DNA of 64,000 nt from SKVR01 sp964453995 (GTDB taxonomy: Bacteria > Bacteroidota > Bacteroidia > Bacteroidales > UBA7960): assembly GCA_964453995.1 (NCBI GenBank), contig CAYVQC010000014.1:1-64000 (forward strand), in the 5' to 3' direction. The notes under the pieces were generated by a model. The model saw only the letters and a program-made list of their open reading frames with translations, ran no database searches and was not told where the DNA came from. The number at the start of each line of letters is the position of its first letter. Within the stretch, counting starts at the first letter, position 1. The position numbers and the translations under genes were made by a program. Shown here piece after piece: positions 16,587-25,594 of this stretch.

Positions 16587-19187
16587 ATGCGAAAGAAGAA
16601 GACCAATCCTCCAAAAAATACCTATAAAGACAAACCCACCAACGGAAACGGAAAAGGCGGTAACACAGCAAAACACAATGACCTGAAAGGCGAGAAGTTT
16701 AAATGGAAATATCTTTTCGGCTCCTTCAGAGACAACCGGTACAGAAAGATATTGGGGTTGCTGCTGATTATTGTTTCACTGTACCTCTTCCTTTCCTTCA
16801 CTTCCTATCTTTTCAACTGGCAGGATGATGACTCATACCTTTCCAACAAAACTTTTGACTTTACACTCCTTGCCGACCACTCTGTTATTGCTCAAAACAT
16901 GATGGGAAGGTTGGGAGCCGTTACGGCGCACCTGTTTATTAAAAAATGGTTTGGTATTTCCTCGTTTCTTTTCGCCCTGGTAGGTTTTGTGGCCGGGGTA
17001 AAACTGCTTACCCGAAGATCGTTGCTGCCCCTGTGGAAGACGGTAAGGTACAGTTTTTTCAGCCTTATCTGGTTCTCCATTGCCCTGGGTTTCATTTTTA
17101 CCTCAGATAACCTTACCCTGCTGGGGGGTACCTTTGGTTATGAAACCAACGTAATACTTAACGGTATTTTTGGAAAAATCGGCACCGGATTGATCCTCCT
17201 TTTTGCCATGGCCAGTTTTTTGATCATTGTATTCAATCTCAACATGGATCATTTCAGGGCTATGTGGAGTAAATTTAAAAAAGATGGCTTGCAGGAGGCG
17301 GAAGAAACCGCAAACACTACGGCAGAACCAACACTGGGAAAGAATGAGGAGACAGAAAATCTCCCGGACGAAGATGAAGAGAGGGATTATGCTATGCAAC
17401 AAGAGTGGGACGGGAATTCTGAATCGGAATCTGCCATCATAGAAAAGATCCGCAACAAATCGGAGAACGGAAATGGCAGCGGAGAAGAGTTTTTTGAATT
17501 CAATGTGGGTGAAGATGAAAGCCGCTCTTCAGCCAAAGATGAAAAATCTGGCGAAAGTGCTGTAGACAAAGATCCGGAACTGGAGATTGAGATCACCGAC
17601 GACAGAAAGATCAGTAACAGCAATTACCAACCTATCGACGATCCTTCGGCAGGCGATGCCATTGCTGGAGAAAGAGAGTTGGGGGATTATGACCCCACCC
17701 TGGATCTTCCTCACTACAAGTTGCCCCCGGTAGATATCCTGGAAGATCATGGAGACAGCTCCATTAAGGTAAACAAGGAAGAACTGGAAGCCAACAAAAC
17801 ACGTATCCTGGATACCCTACGCAACTACTCCATCGAGATCGACAAGATCAAGGCTACCATAGGGCCTACCGTAACCCTTTATGAGATCATCCCGGCTGCC
17901 GGAGTAAGGATTTCCAAGATACGCAACCTGGAAGACGATATTGCCCTGAGCCTTTCTGCCCTGGGTATAAGGATTATAGCACCCATACCGGGAAGAGGAA
18001 CCATTGGAATTGAAGTGCCCAACAGCAAGCCTGAAATCGTCCCCATGAAAGCCATCCTGGGGCACGAAAAGTTCCAGAACTCCGGATTTGAGCTGCCCAT
18101 TGGGCTTGGCAAAACCATTGCCAACGAAACCTATATTGCCGACCTTACCAAGATGCCTCACCTGCTGATGGCCGGTGCTACAGGACAGGGAAAGTCGGTA
18201 GGGCTCAATGCCATCCTGGCTTCCATACTCTACAAAAAACATCCGGCCTATGTAAAATTTGTGCTGGTAGACCCCAAAAAAGTAGAGCTCACACTCTTTT
18301 CCAAAATTGAACGACACTACCTGGCCAAGTTGCCCGACTCGGAGGAAGCCATCATCACCGATACCCGGAAAGTGGTGCGCACCCTCAACTCTCTTTGCGT
18401 GGAAATGGACAACCGTTATGATCTGCTCAAAGACGCCCAGGTAAGGACCATCAAGGAATACAATGCCAAATTTATCAGCCGGAAACTCAACCCCAATCAC
18501 GGGCACCGCTTTTTGCCCTACATCATCTTGTTCATCGATGAGTTTGCCGACCTGATCATGACCGCCGGCAAGGAAATAGAGCTTCCCATTGCACGCCTTG
18601 CCCAGCTGGCCAGGGCAGTGGGAATCCACCTGATCATTGCCACACAACGTCCTTCGGTCAATATCATTACAGGTATGATCAAGGCCAACTTCCCCGCCCG
18701 GATAGCCTTCAGGGTTACCTCCAAGATCGATTCACGCACCATCCTGGATACCGGTGGAGCCGACCAGCTCATCGGACGCGGCGATATGTTGCTCAGCACC
18801 GGCAGTGATCTGCTCAGGTTGCAGTGCGCATTTATCGATACCCCCGAAATTGACCGCATCACCGAATTTATTGGCTCCCAAAGAGCTTACCCCGATGCTT
18901 TTATGCTACCCGAAGTTGCTGATGATGAAGCAGGAGAAATGGAAGACTTTGACCCGGCAGAAAGAGATGAACTCTTTGAAGAAGCCGCCAGGGTAATTGT
19001 TGCCACTCAACAAGGTTCTACCTCTTTGCTGCAAAGAAAACTAAAGCTGGGCTACAACCGTGCCGGAAGAATTATTGATCAGCTGGAAGCTGCCGGAATT
19101 GTTGGTCCGTTTGAAGGAAGCAAAGCCAGAGAGGTAAGAATAAAAGACGAAGTTACTTTGGAACAGATTTTGAAAGGTAATGCGTAG
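16587..19187 (+). CDS. ftsK: DNA translocase FtsK/SpoIIIE
   Basis: The septal DNA pump that completes chromosome segregation and activates XerCD at dif. 866 residues. It has a basic cytoplasmic N-terminus, about four membrane helices (residues 55-215), an acidic low-complexity linker (about 220-370), the alpha/beta translocase motor with Walker A GATGQGKSVGLN (about 530-541) and Walker B ILFIDEFADL (about 646), and a C-terminal gamma winged helix (LLQRKLKLGYNRAGRIIDQL) that reads KOPS-type sites. The ATG at 16587 is chosen over an upstream TTG because RKKKTNPPK is a typical FtsK start in this phylum. A lolA-like gene follows after 91 bases, as is common in Bacteroidota. Confidence 0.97.
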   Translation: MRKKKTNPPKNTYKDKPTNGNGKGGNTAKHNDLKGEKFKWKYLFGSFRDNRYRKILGLLLIIVSLYLFLSFTSYLFNWQDDDSYLSNKTFDFTLLADHSVIAQNMMGRLGAVTAHLFIKKWFGISSFLFALVGFVAGVKLLTRRSLLPLWKTVRYSFFSLIWFSIALGFIFTSDNLTLLGGTFGYETNVILNGIFGKIGTGLILLFAMASFLIIVFNLNMDHFRAMWSKFKKDGLQEAEETANTTAEPTLGKNEETENLPDEDEERDYAMQQEWDGNSESESAIIEKIRNKSENGNGSGEEFFEFNVGEDESRSSAKDEKSGESAVDKDPELEIEITDDRKISNSNYQPIDDPSAGDAIAGERELGDYDPTLDLPHYKLPPVDILEDHGDSSIKVNKEELEANKTRILDTLRNYSIEIDKIKATIGPTVTLYEIIPAAGVRISKIRNLEDDIALSLSALGIRIIAPIPGRGTIGIEVPNSKPEIVPMKAILGHEKFQNSGFELPIGLGKTIANETYIADLTKMPHLLMAGATGQGKSVGLNAILASILYKKHPAYVKFVLVDPKKVELTLFSKIERHYLAKLPDSEEAIITDTRKVVRTLNSLCVEMDNRYDLLKDAQVRTIKEYNAKFISRKLNPNHGHRFLPYIILFIDEFADLIMTAGKEIELPIARLAQLARAVGIHLIIATQRPSVNIITGMIKANFPARIAFRVTSKIDSRTILDTGGADQLIGRGDMLLSTGSDLLRLQCAFIDTPEIDRITEFIGSQRAYPDAFMLPEVADDEAGEMEDFDPAERDELFEEAARVIVATQQGSTSLLQRKLKLGYNRAGRIIDQLEAAGIVGPFEGSKAREVRIKDEVTLEQILKGNA

Positions 19188-19278
19188 TATTTTGCCATCC
19201 TCTTTTTTTGTGATATTGTACGGATGAGGATTGCTGCGAAGCTAAAAATATTTTTAATCCAACTTAAAACAAATTGAA

Positions 19279-19941
19279 ATGAAAAAATATGCATTTTTAA
19301 TGATGGCCTTTGCTGTCATTACTTTTCTCGCCCAGGCCCAAAACAATCCTGAAACAGCGGCAGAACAGCAGGGGAAAAAACTTCTCCAGGAAGCCAGCGA
19401 TAAAATAAAAGGATACTCTTCTATGGAAGTGGAATTTACCTATACCATGGAAAACACCGAAATGGATATCACTGAAACCATGGAGGGTAAAATCTATTCC
19501 AGCGGAGATAAGTATCGCATGGTTATGGGTGAAAATGTTTTTATTTCTGATGGAGAGACCGTGTGGAACTTCATTGATGAACTTTATGAAATTCAGATCA
19601 ATACTGTAGAGAACAGCGAAGGAGGACTAACCCCAACTGCGTTGCTGGAAAATTTTGAACAGGAATACCGGGCAAAATTCATCAGGCAGGAAAACCACGA
19701 AGGCACAATGGTGGACATTATTGATCTGGTACCCAATACACCGCAATCATTCTTTAAATATCGTGTTGCTCTTAACGCTCAGGATCACTCGCTGGTATAT
19801 ACCATTGCCTACGACCGTCACGGAGGAACCTACACCTACTCCATTGACTCCCTCAAACCCAACGCATCCATACCTGATTCAATGTTTGTTTTCGACAGGG
19901 AAGACTTCCCCGCCGATGCTGATGTGATTGACTTACGATGA
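19279..19941 (+). CDS. LolA-like outer-membrane lipoprotein carrier
   Basis: A 220-residue periplasmic protein. Signal peptide residues 1-20 (MKKYAFLMMAFAVITFLAQA). The body shows the LolA half-barrel pattern: an initial helix (LLQEASDKIKGYSSMEVEFT), then EGKIYSSGDKYRM, ISDGETVWNFI and DIIDLVPNT. LolA carries lipoproteins from LolCDE to the outer membrane. Bacteroidota encode several LolA paralogues, and the one next to ftsK is the usual first annotation. No LolB is expected in this phylum. Confidence 0.88.
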   Translation: MKKYAFLMMAFAVITFLAQAQNNPETAAEQQGKKLLQEASDKIKGYSSMEVEFTYTMENTEMDITETMEGKIYSSGDKYRMVMGENVFISDGETVWNFIDELYEIQINTVENSEGGLTPTALLENFEQEYRAKFIRQENHEGTMVDIIDLVPNTPQSFFKYRVALNAQDHSLVYTIAYDRHGGTYTYSIDSLKPNASIPDSMFVFDREDFPADADVIDLR

Positions 19942-20096
19942 CAATTATTATCCCAGAACCAATTATTGTTCGGGAGTAGTTGCCATTTATAGGCAAGATG
20001 TAAATTGTTTTACTCTACCTTGCCGCTGATTTAGAAATAAAAAGGAAACTCTTTGGTAATTGCGTTTGCCAGAATACTTGCAGAAATGATCACTTA

Positions 20097-22151
20097 CTAA
20101 TCCTGGTGGGTGATCATTTTGTTTTTGGGGTCGCGCACATCAATCAATCTGTAGTCGCGGTAAGTAAAGATGTAAACGAATCTGTTCTCCCAACCACTCT
20201 CATCGTCGGGCCTTTGAAACAAAAAGGGTGTTTCGTAAGACTTTGAATGATTAATAAAACTGATGCATCTGTGGAATTCGGTACCATAATGCATGAGTGC
20301 GGAAAAGAAATACATACCCGTTCTTACCCCCATAAAAGCCATATTGTCAGGCTCTACATGATTGATATCCCTGTATTTTTTAATGAAGTTGATGTTGTCA
20401 GAATTGGTATAATCGATAAAATCTGCGTCAAAAAGATGCACTTTGAGATTCATAAGGTATCTGCTGTCCAGTGAACGATAATTACGCCACTGGGGAACAC
20501 CAAAGACTACCAGGTCAAACGTATCGCGAAGTTGGTTAAGCTCCCGGGTATAGTTGGCAATCTGTGGTTCACCCCCTATAAGGCTGATCAAAATATTTCT
20601 TCGGTTTGTATCCAATGTTGCCTTCAGGCTATCAATACCATTCAGGGTATAAATTACTTCCTGCACAAGATCGCGCTGCCTGTATTTTTCATAACGCGGA
20701 TCCAGGTCAGGGTTGCCACTTTGTTTGGCATCAAGCAGTGAATCGTTGAGCACATACACATTGGTTATTCTTTCTCCCACATACACGCCATCAAAAAAAT
20801 AACCATCAAGGTGCGCCAGGTTTATGCTGTCGCGTTTATAATGCCAGCGATTGAGGCTTTCATTAAGGTCTTCTTTGAAACCAGAGATAAGGTCAATGGT
20901 TTCCTGCTGGTTGTTATGGACAAGGATAATATTATCACCGGGGTATTTTTCCACAATATAGGAAGCAACATCGTTCATGCGGGTTTGAAAACCTGGCGTA
21001 GCCTGAAACATATTGGGATATTTCCTGAGAAGACTTCTATCTTCAGAATAAATTGGGGAAACAATGGGAATATCGCGTTGATGGGCAAAATCGGCTACAA
21101 TAGGAAAAACATTGGGCAAAAACGGACCAATGATCAGATCCATAGATGCCAGGTCATGGTTCCATATGGCAGATCTGGCCTTTGTTTCAGAGTCATCTAC
21201 ATCAATCACGGTGAGGTTGATATCAGCACCAAGCGCCCTTATGGAATCCAGTGCAAGTACAATTCCTTCATAATACTCCAGGAACCGGAAAGATTGCTCG
21301 CGTTCATGCTGGCTCATTTCTTCCCCGTCAGAAACATTTTCCAGGTGAAGAGGGATAAGTAAAGCAACATTATAGGAAGACTTGGTTTTGGGATCATCAC
21401 AATAGGGATCTACAATTACAGAATCTTCATCTGTTTGCATGTCCTCCTCTTCAGGATCATACGCAAACGGGGGCTGGGTGGGCATTTGCGGTTCTACAGG
21501 GATTCGCAGCAGCTGTCCTGCTTTGAGTCCTTCCTTCAGCTGGGGATTATACTTTTCAAGTTCTTCAACAGAAACATCAAACTCGCGTGAAATGGAAAAA
21601 AGGGTTTGTCCCGAAGGCACGGTATATTCTTCAAAAGCCACCTGGACTTTCCTGGACCTGGGAATCTGAAGAATCATACCTATGTGCAGCCCGGTCCTGA
21701 TCTCAGGATTATGCTCAATAAGCTCGGCCTCACTAATATCATACTTACGTGAAATACCGTATACTGTTTCCCTGCGCTTTACAAGATGTTCTGTGTATGC
21801 AATTTCAAGAAGGGTTTCGGTTTGCTGCTTACGCTGCGGTTGCTGTCGTTGTTCTTTTTTTACCGGTATCCTTATCAATTGGTTTACCGGGATCTGGTCG
21901 GGGTTTACATCGGGATTTTCCCGAAGGATCTCTTCCACCGTTACACCATAAGCCCGGGCAATGGAGAACAGGGTTTGTCCCTGCAATATTGCATGGAAAA
22001 AATATTCTTTCCCGTCAACAACCTGCACGGTGGTAGAACGGTTTACAATTTCAGGAGATTCCTGCCCCATAAGCATATAGGGGGAAACAGATAACCACAG
22101 GGCAATAAGAAGGAAGATTTTTTTCACCACAATCATAATATTTGATTTCAT
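20097..22151 (-). CDS. LysM-repeat protein fused to a type 1 periplasmic-binding domain
   Basis: About 684 residues. A signal peptide or membrane anchor (VVKKIFLLIALWLSVSP) is followed by three LysM peptidoglycan-binding repeats at roughly 45-95 (QTLFSIARAYGVTVEEI), 122-165 (ETVYGISRKYDISEAEL) and 175-220 (QTLFSISREFDVSVEEL). From about residue 260 to the end is a type 1 periplasmic-binding fold similar to the LivJ/LpoA-like group (YNVALLIPLHLENV, IIGPFLPNV, FGVPQWRNY). The architecture suggests a peptidoglycan-located protein; ligand transport is not implied. The start is set at the ATG 22151; an ATG at 22136 is also possible. Same strand as guaA, 92 bases downstream of it. Confidence 0.88.
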   Translation of the reverse strand: MKSNIMIVVKKIFLLIALWLSVSPYMLMGQESPEIVNRSTTVQVVDGKEYFFHAILQGQTLFSIARAYGVTVEEILRENPDVNPDQIPVNQLIRIPVKKEQRQQPQRKQQTETLLEIAYTEHLVKRRETVYGISRKYDISEAELIEHNPEIRTGLHIGMILQIPRSRKVQVAFEEYTVPSGQTLFSISREFDVSVEELEKYNPQLKEGLKAGQLLRIPVEPQMPTQPPFAYDPEEEDMQTDEDSVIVDPYCDDPKTKSSYNVALLIPLHLENVSDGEEMSQHEREQSFRFLEYYEGIVLALDSIRALGADINLTVIDVDDSETKARSAIWNHDLASMDLIIGPFLPNVFPIVADFAHQRDIPIVSPIYSEDRSLLRKYPNMFQATPGFQTRMNDVASYIVEKYPGDNIILVHNNQQETIDLISGFKEDLNESLNRWHYKRDSINLAHLDGYFFDGVYVGERITNVYVLNDSLLDAKQSGNPDLDPRYEKYRQRDLVQEVIYTLNGIDSLKATLDTNRRNILISLIGGEPQIANYTRELNQLRDTFDLVVFGVPQWRNYRSLDSRYLMNLKVHLFDADFIDYTNSDNINFIKKYRDINHVEPDNMAFMGVRTGMYFFSALMHYGTEFHRCISFINHSKSYETPFLFQRPDDESGWENRFVYIFTYRDYRLIDVRDPKNKMITHQD

Positions 22152-22243
22152 AAAAGAGCCTGTAAAAAATAGTAAGGCGCCTGGCAAACAGAGCCAATAC
22201 CATTACGGAAAGGTAGCTTAAATTATTGTCTGCAGGCTTTTAT

Positions 22244-23773
22244 TTATTCCCATTCAATGGTTGCCGGCGGTTTGGAACTTATGTCGTACACCACTCGGTT
22301 TATGCCTTTTACTTTATTGATGATATCGTTGCTTACCCTGGCCAGGAACTCATAGGGGAGGTGCGACCAGTCGGCGGTCATGCCATCGGTAGAGCCTACT
22401 GCCCTGAGGCATACAGCATTTTCATATGTTCTTTCGTCGCCCATTACTCCAACACTCTGCACAGGCAAAAGGATAGCCGCGGCCTGCCATACCTGCTCGT
22501 ACAGGTGCCAGTCCTTCAAGCCTTTGATGAAGATGTGGTCTACCTCCTGGAGAATGGCTACTTTTTCTGCGGTAACTTCTCCGAGGATTCTTATTCCCAA
22601 CCCGGGGCCGGGAAAAGGATGCCTGTTGAGCAATGCAGGGCTTATGCCAAGGCTCATCCCTACTTTGCGCACTTCATCCTTAAATAAGGTATTGAGGGGT
22701 TCAACCACCTTCAGCTTCATAAAGTCGGGAAGGCCGCCCACATTGTGATGCGACTTGATGGTAGCCGACGGGCCATTGACAGAAACAGACTCTATCACAT
22801 CGGGGTAGATGGTGCCTTGTCCCAGCCATTTTACGTCTTGAATCTTATGGGCTTCATCATCAAAAACTTCAATAAATACCCGTCCTATGATCTTCCGTTT
22901 TTCTTCAGGTTCCACAACCCCTTTGAGGGCATCAAGAAAACGATCGGCAGCTCTTACGCCTTTTACATTCAGGCCCATATGCTCATAAGATGCCAGCACA
23001 TCTTCAAACTCGTTTTTGCGCAGCAAGCCATTATCCACAAAAATGCAGTGCAATTGGGTTCCTATAGCCTGGTGCAGCAGTACTCCAGCTACCGAAGAGT
23101 CTACACCACCCGACAAACCCAGCACAACCTTGTCATTGCCGATCTTATCGCGCAATGCCTGTACCGATGATGAGACAAACGAGGCTGAAGTCCAGGTCTG
23201 GGGGCATTTACAGATGTCTACCACAAAGTTTTTCAGCAGCGCCAGCCCATCGGTAGAATGGTAAACCTCAGGGTGAAACTGTAATCCAAAGGTGGGAGTT
23301 TCTGTGTCGCGGTATGCAGCAATATTTACGTCATGCGAACTGGCAACGATACGGAATGATTCCGGAATCCGGGTGATGGTATCGGCATGCGACATCCATA
23401 CCTGTGAGTTGTCGCCAATACTGTCGAGCAGTTGTTCCTGTTTATCAATGAAGGCAAGGTTGGCTCTCCCATATTCCCGTGTGGAGGAGGCTTCAACCTC
23501 GCCGCCTTTTTCGCGCGCTATATACTGGGCACCGTAGCAAATACCCAGCAAGGGCACTTTGCCAAAGAATACGTCAAGATCAATCCGGGGAGATTCATTA
23601 TCTCGCACACTGTAGGGACTACCCGAAAGAATTATACCTTTTACCCCTTTGAGTGAGGGAGGCATATGGTGGTACGGATGTATTTCGCAATATACATTCA
23701 ATTCCCTTACCCGTCTGGCTATCAACTGTGTGTACTGAGAGCCAAAGTCTAAAATCAATATCATATCCTGCAT
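22244..23773 (-). CDS. guaA: GMP synthase (glutamine-hydrolysing)
   Basis: Amidates XMP to GMP. About 509 residues. The class I glutamine amidotransferase domain has the catalytic cysteine in LLGICYGAQYIA and the histidine in LQFHPEVY. The ATP pyrophosphatase domain has the PP-loop VVLGLSGGVDSSVAG, and the C-terminal dimerisation domain ends SSKPPATIEWE. The start at 23773 (MQDMILILDFGSQ) resembles the starts of Bacteroidota homologues; an ATG at 23764 is the alternative. A promoter-like sequence directly abuts the start, so the leader would be extremely short. Confidence 0.97.
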   Translation of the reverse strand: MQDMILILDFGSQYTQLIARRVRELNVYCEIHPYHHMPPSLKGVKGIILSGSPYSVRDNESPRIDLDVFFGKVPLLGICYGAQYIAREKGGEVEASSTREYGRANLAFIDKQEQLLDSIGDNSQVWMSHADTITRIPESFRIVASSHDVNIAAYRDTETPTFGLQFHPEVYHSTDGLALLKNFVVDICKCPQTWTSASFVSSSVQALRDKIGNDKVVLGLSGGVDSSVAGVLLHQAIGTQLHCIFVDNGLLRKNEFEDVLASYEHMGLNVKGVRAADRFLDALKGVVEPEEKRKIIGRVFIEVFDDEAHKIQDVKWLGQGTIYPDVIESVSVNGPSATIKSHHNVGGLPDFMKLKVVEPLNTLFKDEVRKVGMSLGISPALLNRHPFPGPGLGIRILGEVTAEKVAILQEVDHIFIKGLKDWHLYEQVWQAAAILLPVQSVGVMGDERTYENAVCLRAVGSTDGMTADWSHLPYEFLARVSNDIINKVKGINRVVYDISSKPPATIEWE

Positions 23774-23777
23774 GCTG

Positions 23778-23810
23778 CAAAGATAAACATATGGAGGATT
23801 ATCCCACAAA
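23778..23810 (-). promoter_or_regulatory. Promoter for guaA
   Basis: On the minus strand TTTG (23810-23807), then 21 bases, then TATCTTTG (23785-23778) match the Bacteroidota -33/-7 consensus and spacing. The -7 element ends only four bases before the ATG at 23773. Confidence 0.55.
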
Positions 23811-23876
23811 TTAATTTTTTGTTATTGATAATCCGCCTGGCAAGGGAACGAATGATTTGCCGCAATGCATTAAATA

Positions 23877-24566
23877 TTAATGGGAATAATCGAGCACCCG
23901 CCCCACATACCGTCCATTTTGAATGATCCAGGTTACCTCATAGTAATGAGGATAACGGCCATTGACCATATGAATGTAAATCCTGTTATTGTCTGCAGAA
24001 AGAAATGCCCTGGTCTGGCAGGTTGTGCGCCCGCGAAAGAAAAGAAACCCGGAACGGCGGCAAAGATTGGGTTCGAAAAGGTCAGAAAAACTTTCCGGAG
24101 GAAGAATGGCTGAAAAACCCTCATAATTAACAACTACAGAATCTATTTTTCGTTGGGGTATCCGACCGTCGTATCCCCAGTAGGGTTTGTGATCAATATA
24201 GATAAGGTAATCTTCACCAGGCACATAACCAAGGGTATGCTCCAGGGGTTTGAAGCGGGAAACTGCTATGGAAACACTAACATCATCAAGTAAAAGGCTG
24301 ACATTGTCAAGGGAGATATCATCAACCTCGAACTCCTTCAATCCGGCAACAGAATCTTTCCCCATCATGGTGCCCACAAAGGAAAAACTACCGATCTCTG
24401 CTCGCAAAACACTATCACTGAGGCCAAAGTAACTCTCCATAATTGCCTTGTAATCAGGCAAGGTAAAGAACTGCTCCTGTTCCTGGGCATGTACGGCCAC
24501 AAAAAACAGGAATAACCAGGAAAGTACCAGTTTGCGAATTACTATTACCGGTATGTTGGCTTGCAT
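23877..24566 (-). CDS. Secreted protein of unknown function
   Basis: 229 residues with an N-terminal signal peptide (VLSWLFLFFVAVHAQEQE). I do not recognise a family. The body is beta-rich and acidic with a DDISLDNVSLLLDDVSVSIA stretch, one DHKPYWGYDGRIPQRK segment and two cysteines close together (NLCRR, RTTCQ) that could pair in the periplasm. It lies between guaA (same strand, 67 bases downstream) and the divergent yggS gene. Probably periplasmic; no function is assigned. Confidence 0.75.
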   Translation of the reverse strand: MQANIPVIVIRKLVLSWLFLFFVAVHAQEQEQFFTLPDYKAIMESYFGLSDSVLRAEIGSFSFVGTMMGKDSVAGLKEFEVDDISLDNVSLLLDDVSVSIAVSRFKPLEHTLGYVPGEDYLIYIDHKPYWGYDGRIPQRKIDSVVVNYEGFSAILPPESFSDLFEPNLCRRSGFLFFRGRTTCQTRAFLSADNNRIYIHMVNGRYPHYYEVTWIIQNGRYVGRVLDYSH

Positions 24567-24872
24567 GTGTTACTGATTTTTATGCCACTACAGAAAGATG
24601 GGCTGATGTTTATGGGTATAACAAAATTCAGGGCAAAAGGGTTTGTCAATCTTACTGGATAATGAGTTTCCGGTAAAGAGAATGATTATTTTTGCAAAAC
24701 AATAATGAGGATAAACCATTGTATATATAAGCAGGCATTGCTTGCCATAAGAGCCGAACCGATATACCAGGCAAAAGAGAGCTCCCCCGCCCGTTTCCGG
24801 GTGTGGGTTGAATGTTGAATCTTCGCACTTCTTCCGGAAATAACGTGGACAATAATATAACAAACCAATGTT
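24567..24872. other. Divergent intergenic region
   Basis: Separates the unknown secreted protein (-) from yggS (+). TATTTTTG at 24687-24694 fits the -7 consensus on the + strand but is 178 bases from the yggS start and lacks a clear -33. Small open frames here show no protein-like composition. Confidence 0.4.
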
Positions 24873-25538
24873 ATGGGATCGATATCAGAAAGCTACAAAA
24901 AAATCAAAAACCACCTACCCCCTCATGTAAGGCTTGTGGCGGTGAGCAAAACCAGGCCCACCAGCGACATTATGGAGCTTTATGAATGCGGACACAGGGT
25001 CTTTGGAGAGAGCAAGGCGCAGGAAATGGTGCCCAAACAGGAACAGTTGCCGGCAGATATTCAATGGCATATGATAGGTCATTTGCAAACCAATAAAGTG
25101 AAGTATATTGCACCATTTGTTTCCATGATCCATTCGGTTGACAGTCTTAAGCTTTTAAAAACCATCAACAAGGAGGCAGCAAAAAATAACCGCGTCATCG
25201 ACTGCCTGCTGCAGATGCACATTGCCGAAGAAGAAACCAAGTTTGGTCTGGATTATAATGAACTTACAGAGATGCTTTCTTCTGAAGCCTTTCAGAAAAT
25301 GAAAAACGTAAGGATAAGAGGATTGATGTGCATGGCCACCTTTACCGACGATCATGAGCAGGTACGGCGTGAGTTCCGCCAGTTAACAAGCTATTTTCAT
25401 AAAGCCAGGGAAACCTTTTTTGCTGATGACAACACCTTCTCCGAAAGATCTATGGGCATGTCTGATGATTACCAGGTTGCAGTTGAAGAGGGAAGCACCA
25501 TGGTAAGGATAGGGAGCATTTTGTTTGGCAGCAGATAA
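24873..25538 (+). CDS. YggS/PLPBP family pyridoxal phosphate homeostasis protein
   Basis: A 221-residue single-domain alanine-racemase-type TIM barrel. The PLP lysine is in LVAVSKTRP. Other conserved stretches are FGESKAQEM, WHMIGHLQTNKVKY, HSVDSL, GLMCMATF and the final GMSDDY and GSTMVRIGSILFG. The family binds and buffers PLP and affects amino-acid metabolism; it has no known catalysis. It stands alone, upstream of the SLC13 permease by 56 bases. Confidence 0.93.
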   Translation: MGSISESYKKIKNHLPPHVRLVAVSKTRPTSDIMELYECGHRVFGESKAQEMVPKQEQLPADIQWHMIGHLQTNKVKYIAPFVSMIHSVDSLKLLKTINKEAAKNNRVIDCLLQMHIAEEETKFGLDYNELTEMLSSEAFQKMKNVRIRGLMCMATFTDDHEQVRREFRQLTSYFHKARETFFADDNTFSERSMGMSDDYQVAVEEGSTMVRIGSILFGSR

Positions 25539-25594
25539 AAGTAAGAGATAGCAAGGCAAATCCAAACTTTAATTTTGACCTTAATTTTAAAAAT

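Noticed and set aside
17817..18647. A 276-codon minus-strand frame inside ftsK
   Set aside because: It lies fully antisense to the FtsK motor domain, which has all expected motifs; long antisense frames are a codon-usage effect.
19951..19975. Hairpin CCCAGAAC...GTTCGGG after the lolA-like gene as a terminator
   Set aside because: The stem is short with a bulge and there is no T-run on either strand, so the support is too weak.
24588..24863. Small minus-strand frames of 60-91 codons in the yggS upstream region
   Set aside because: Several overlapping frames in all phases, no domain, no consistent start context; treated as intergenic.
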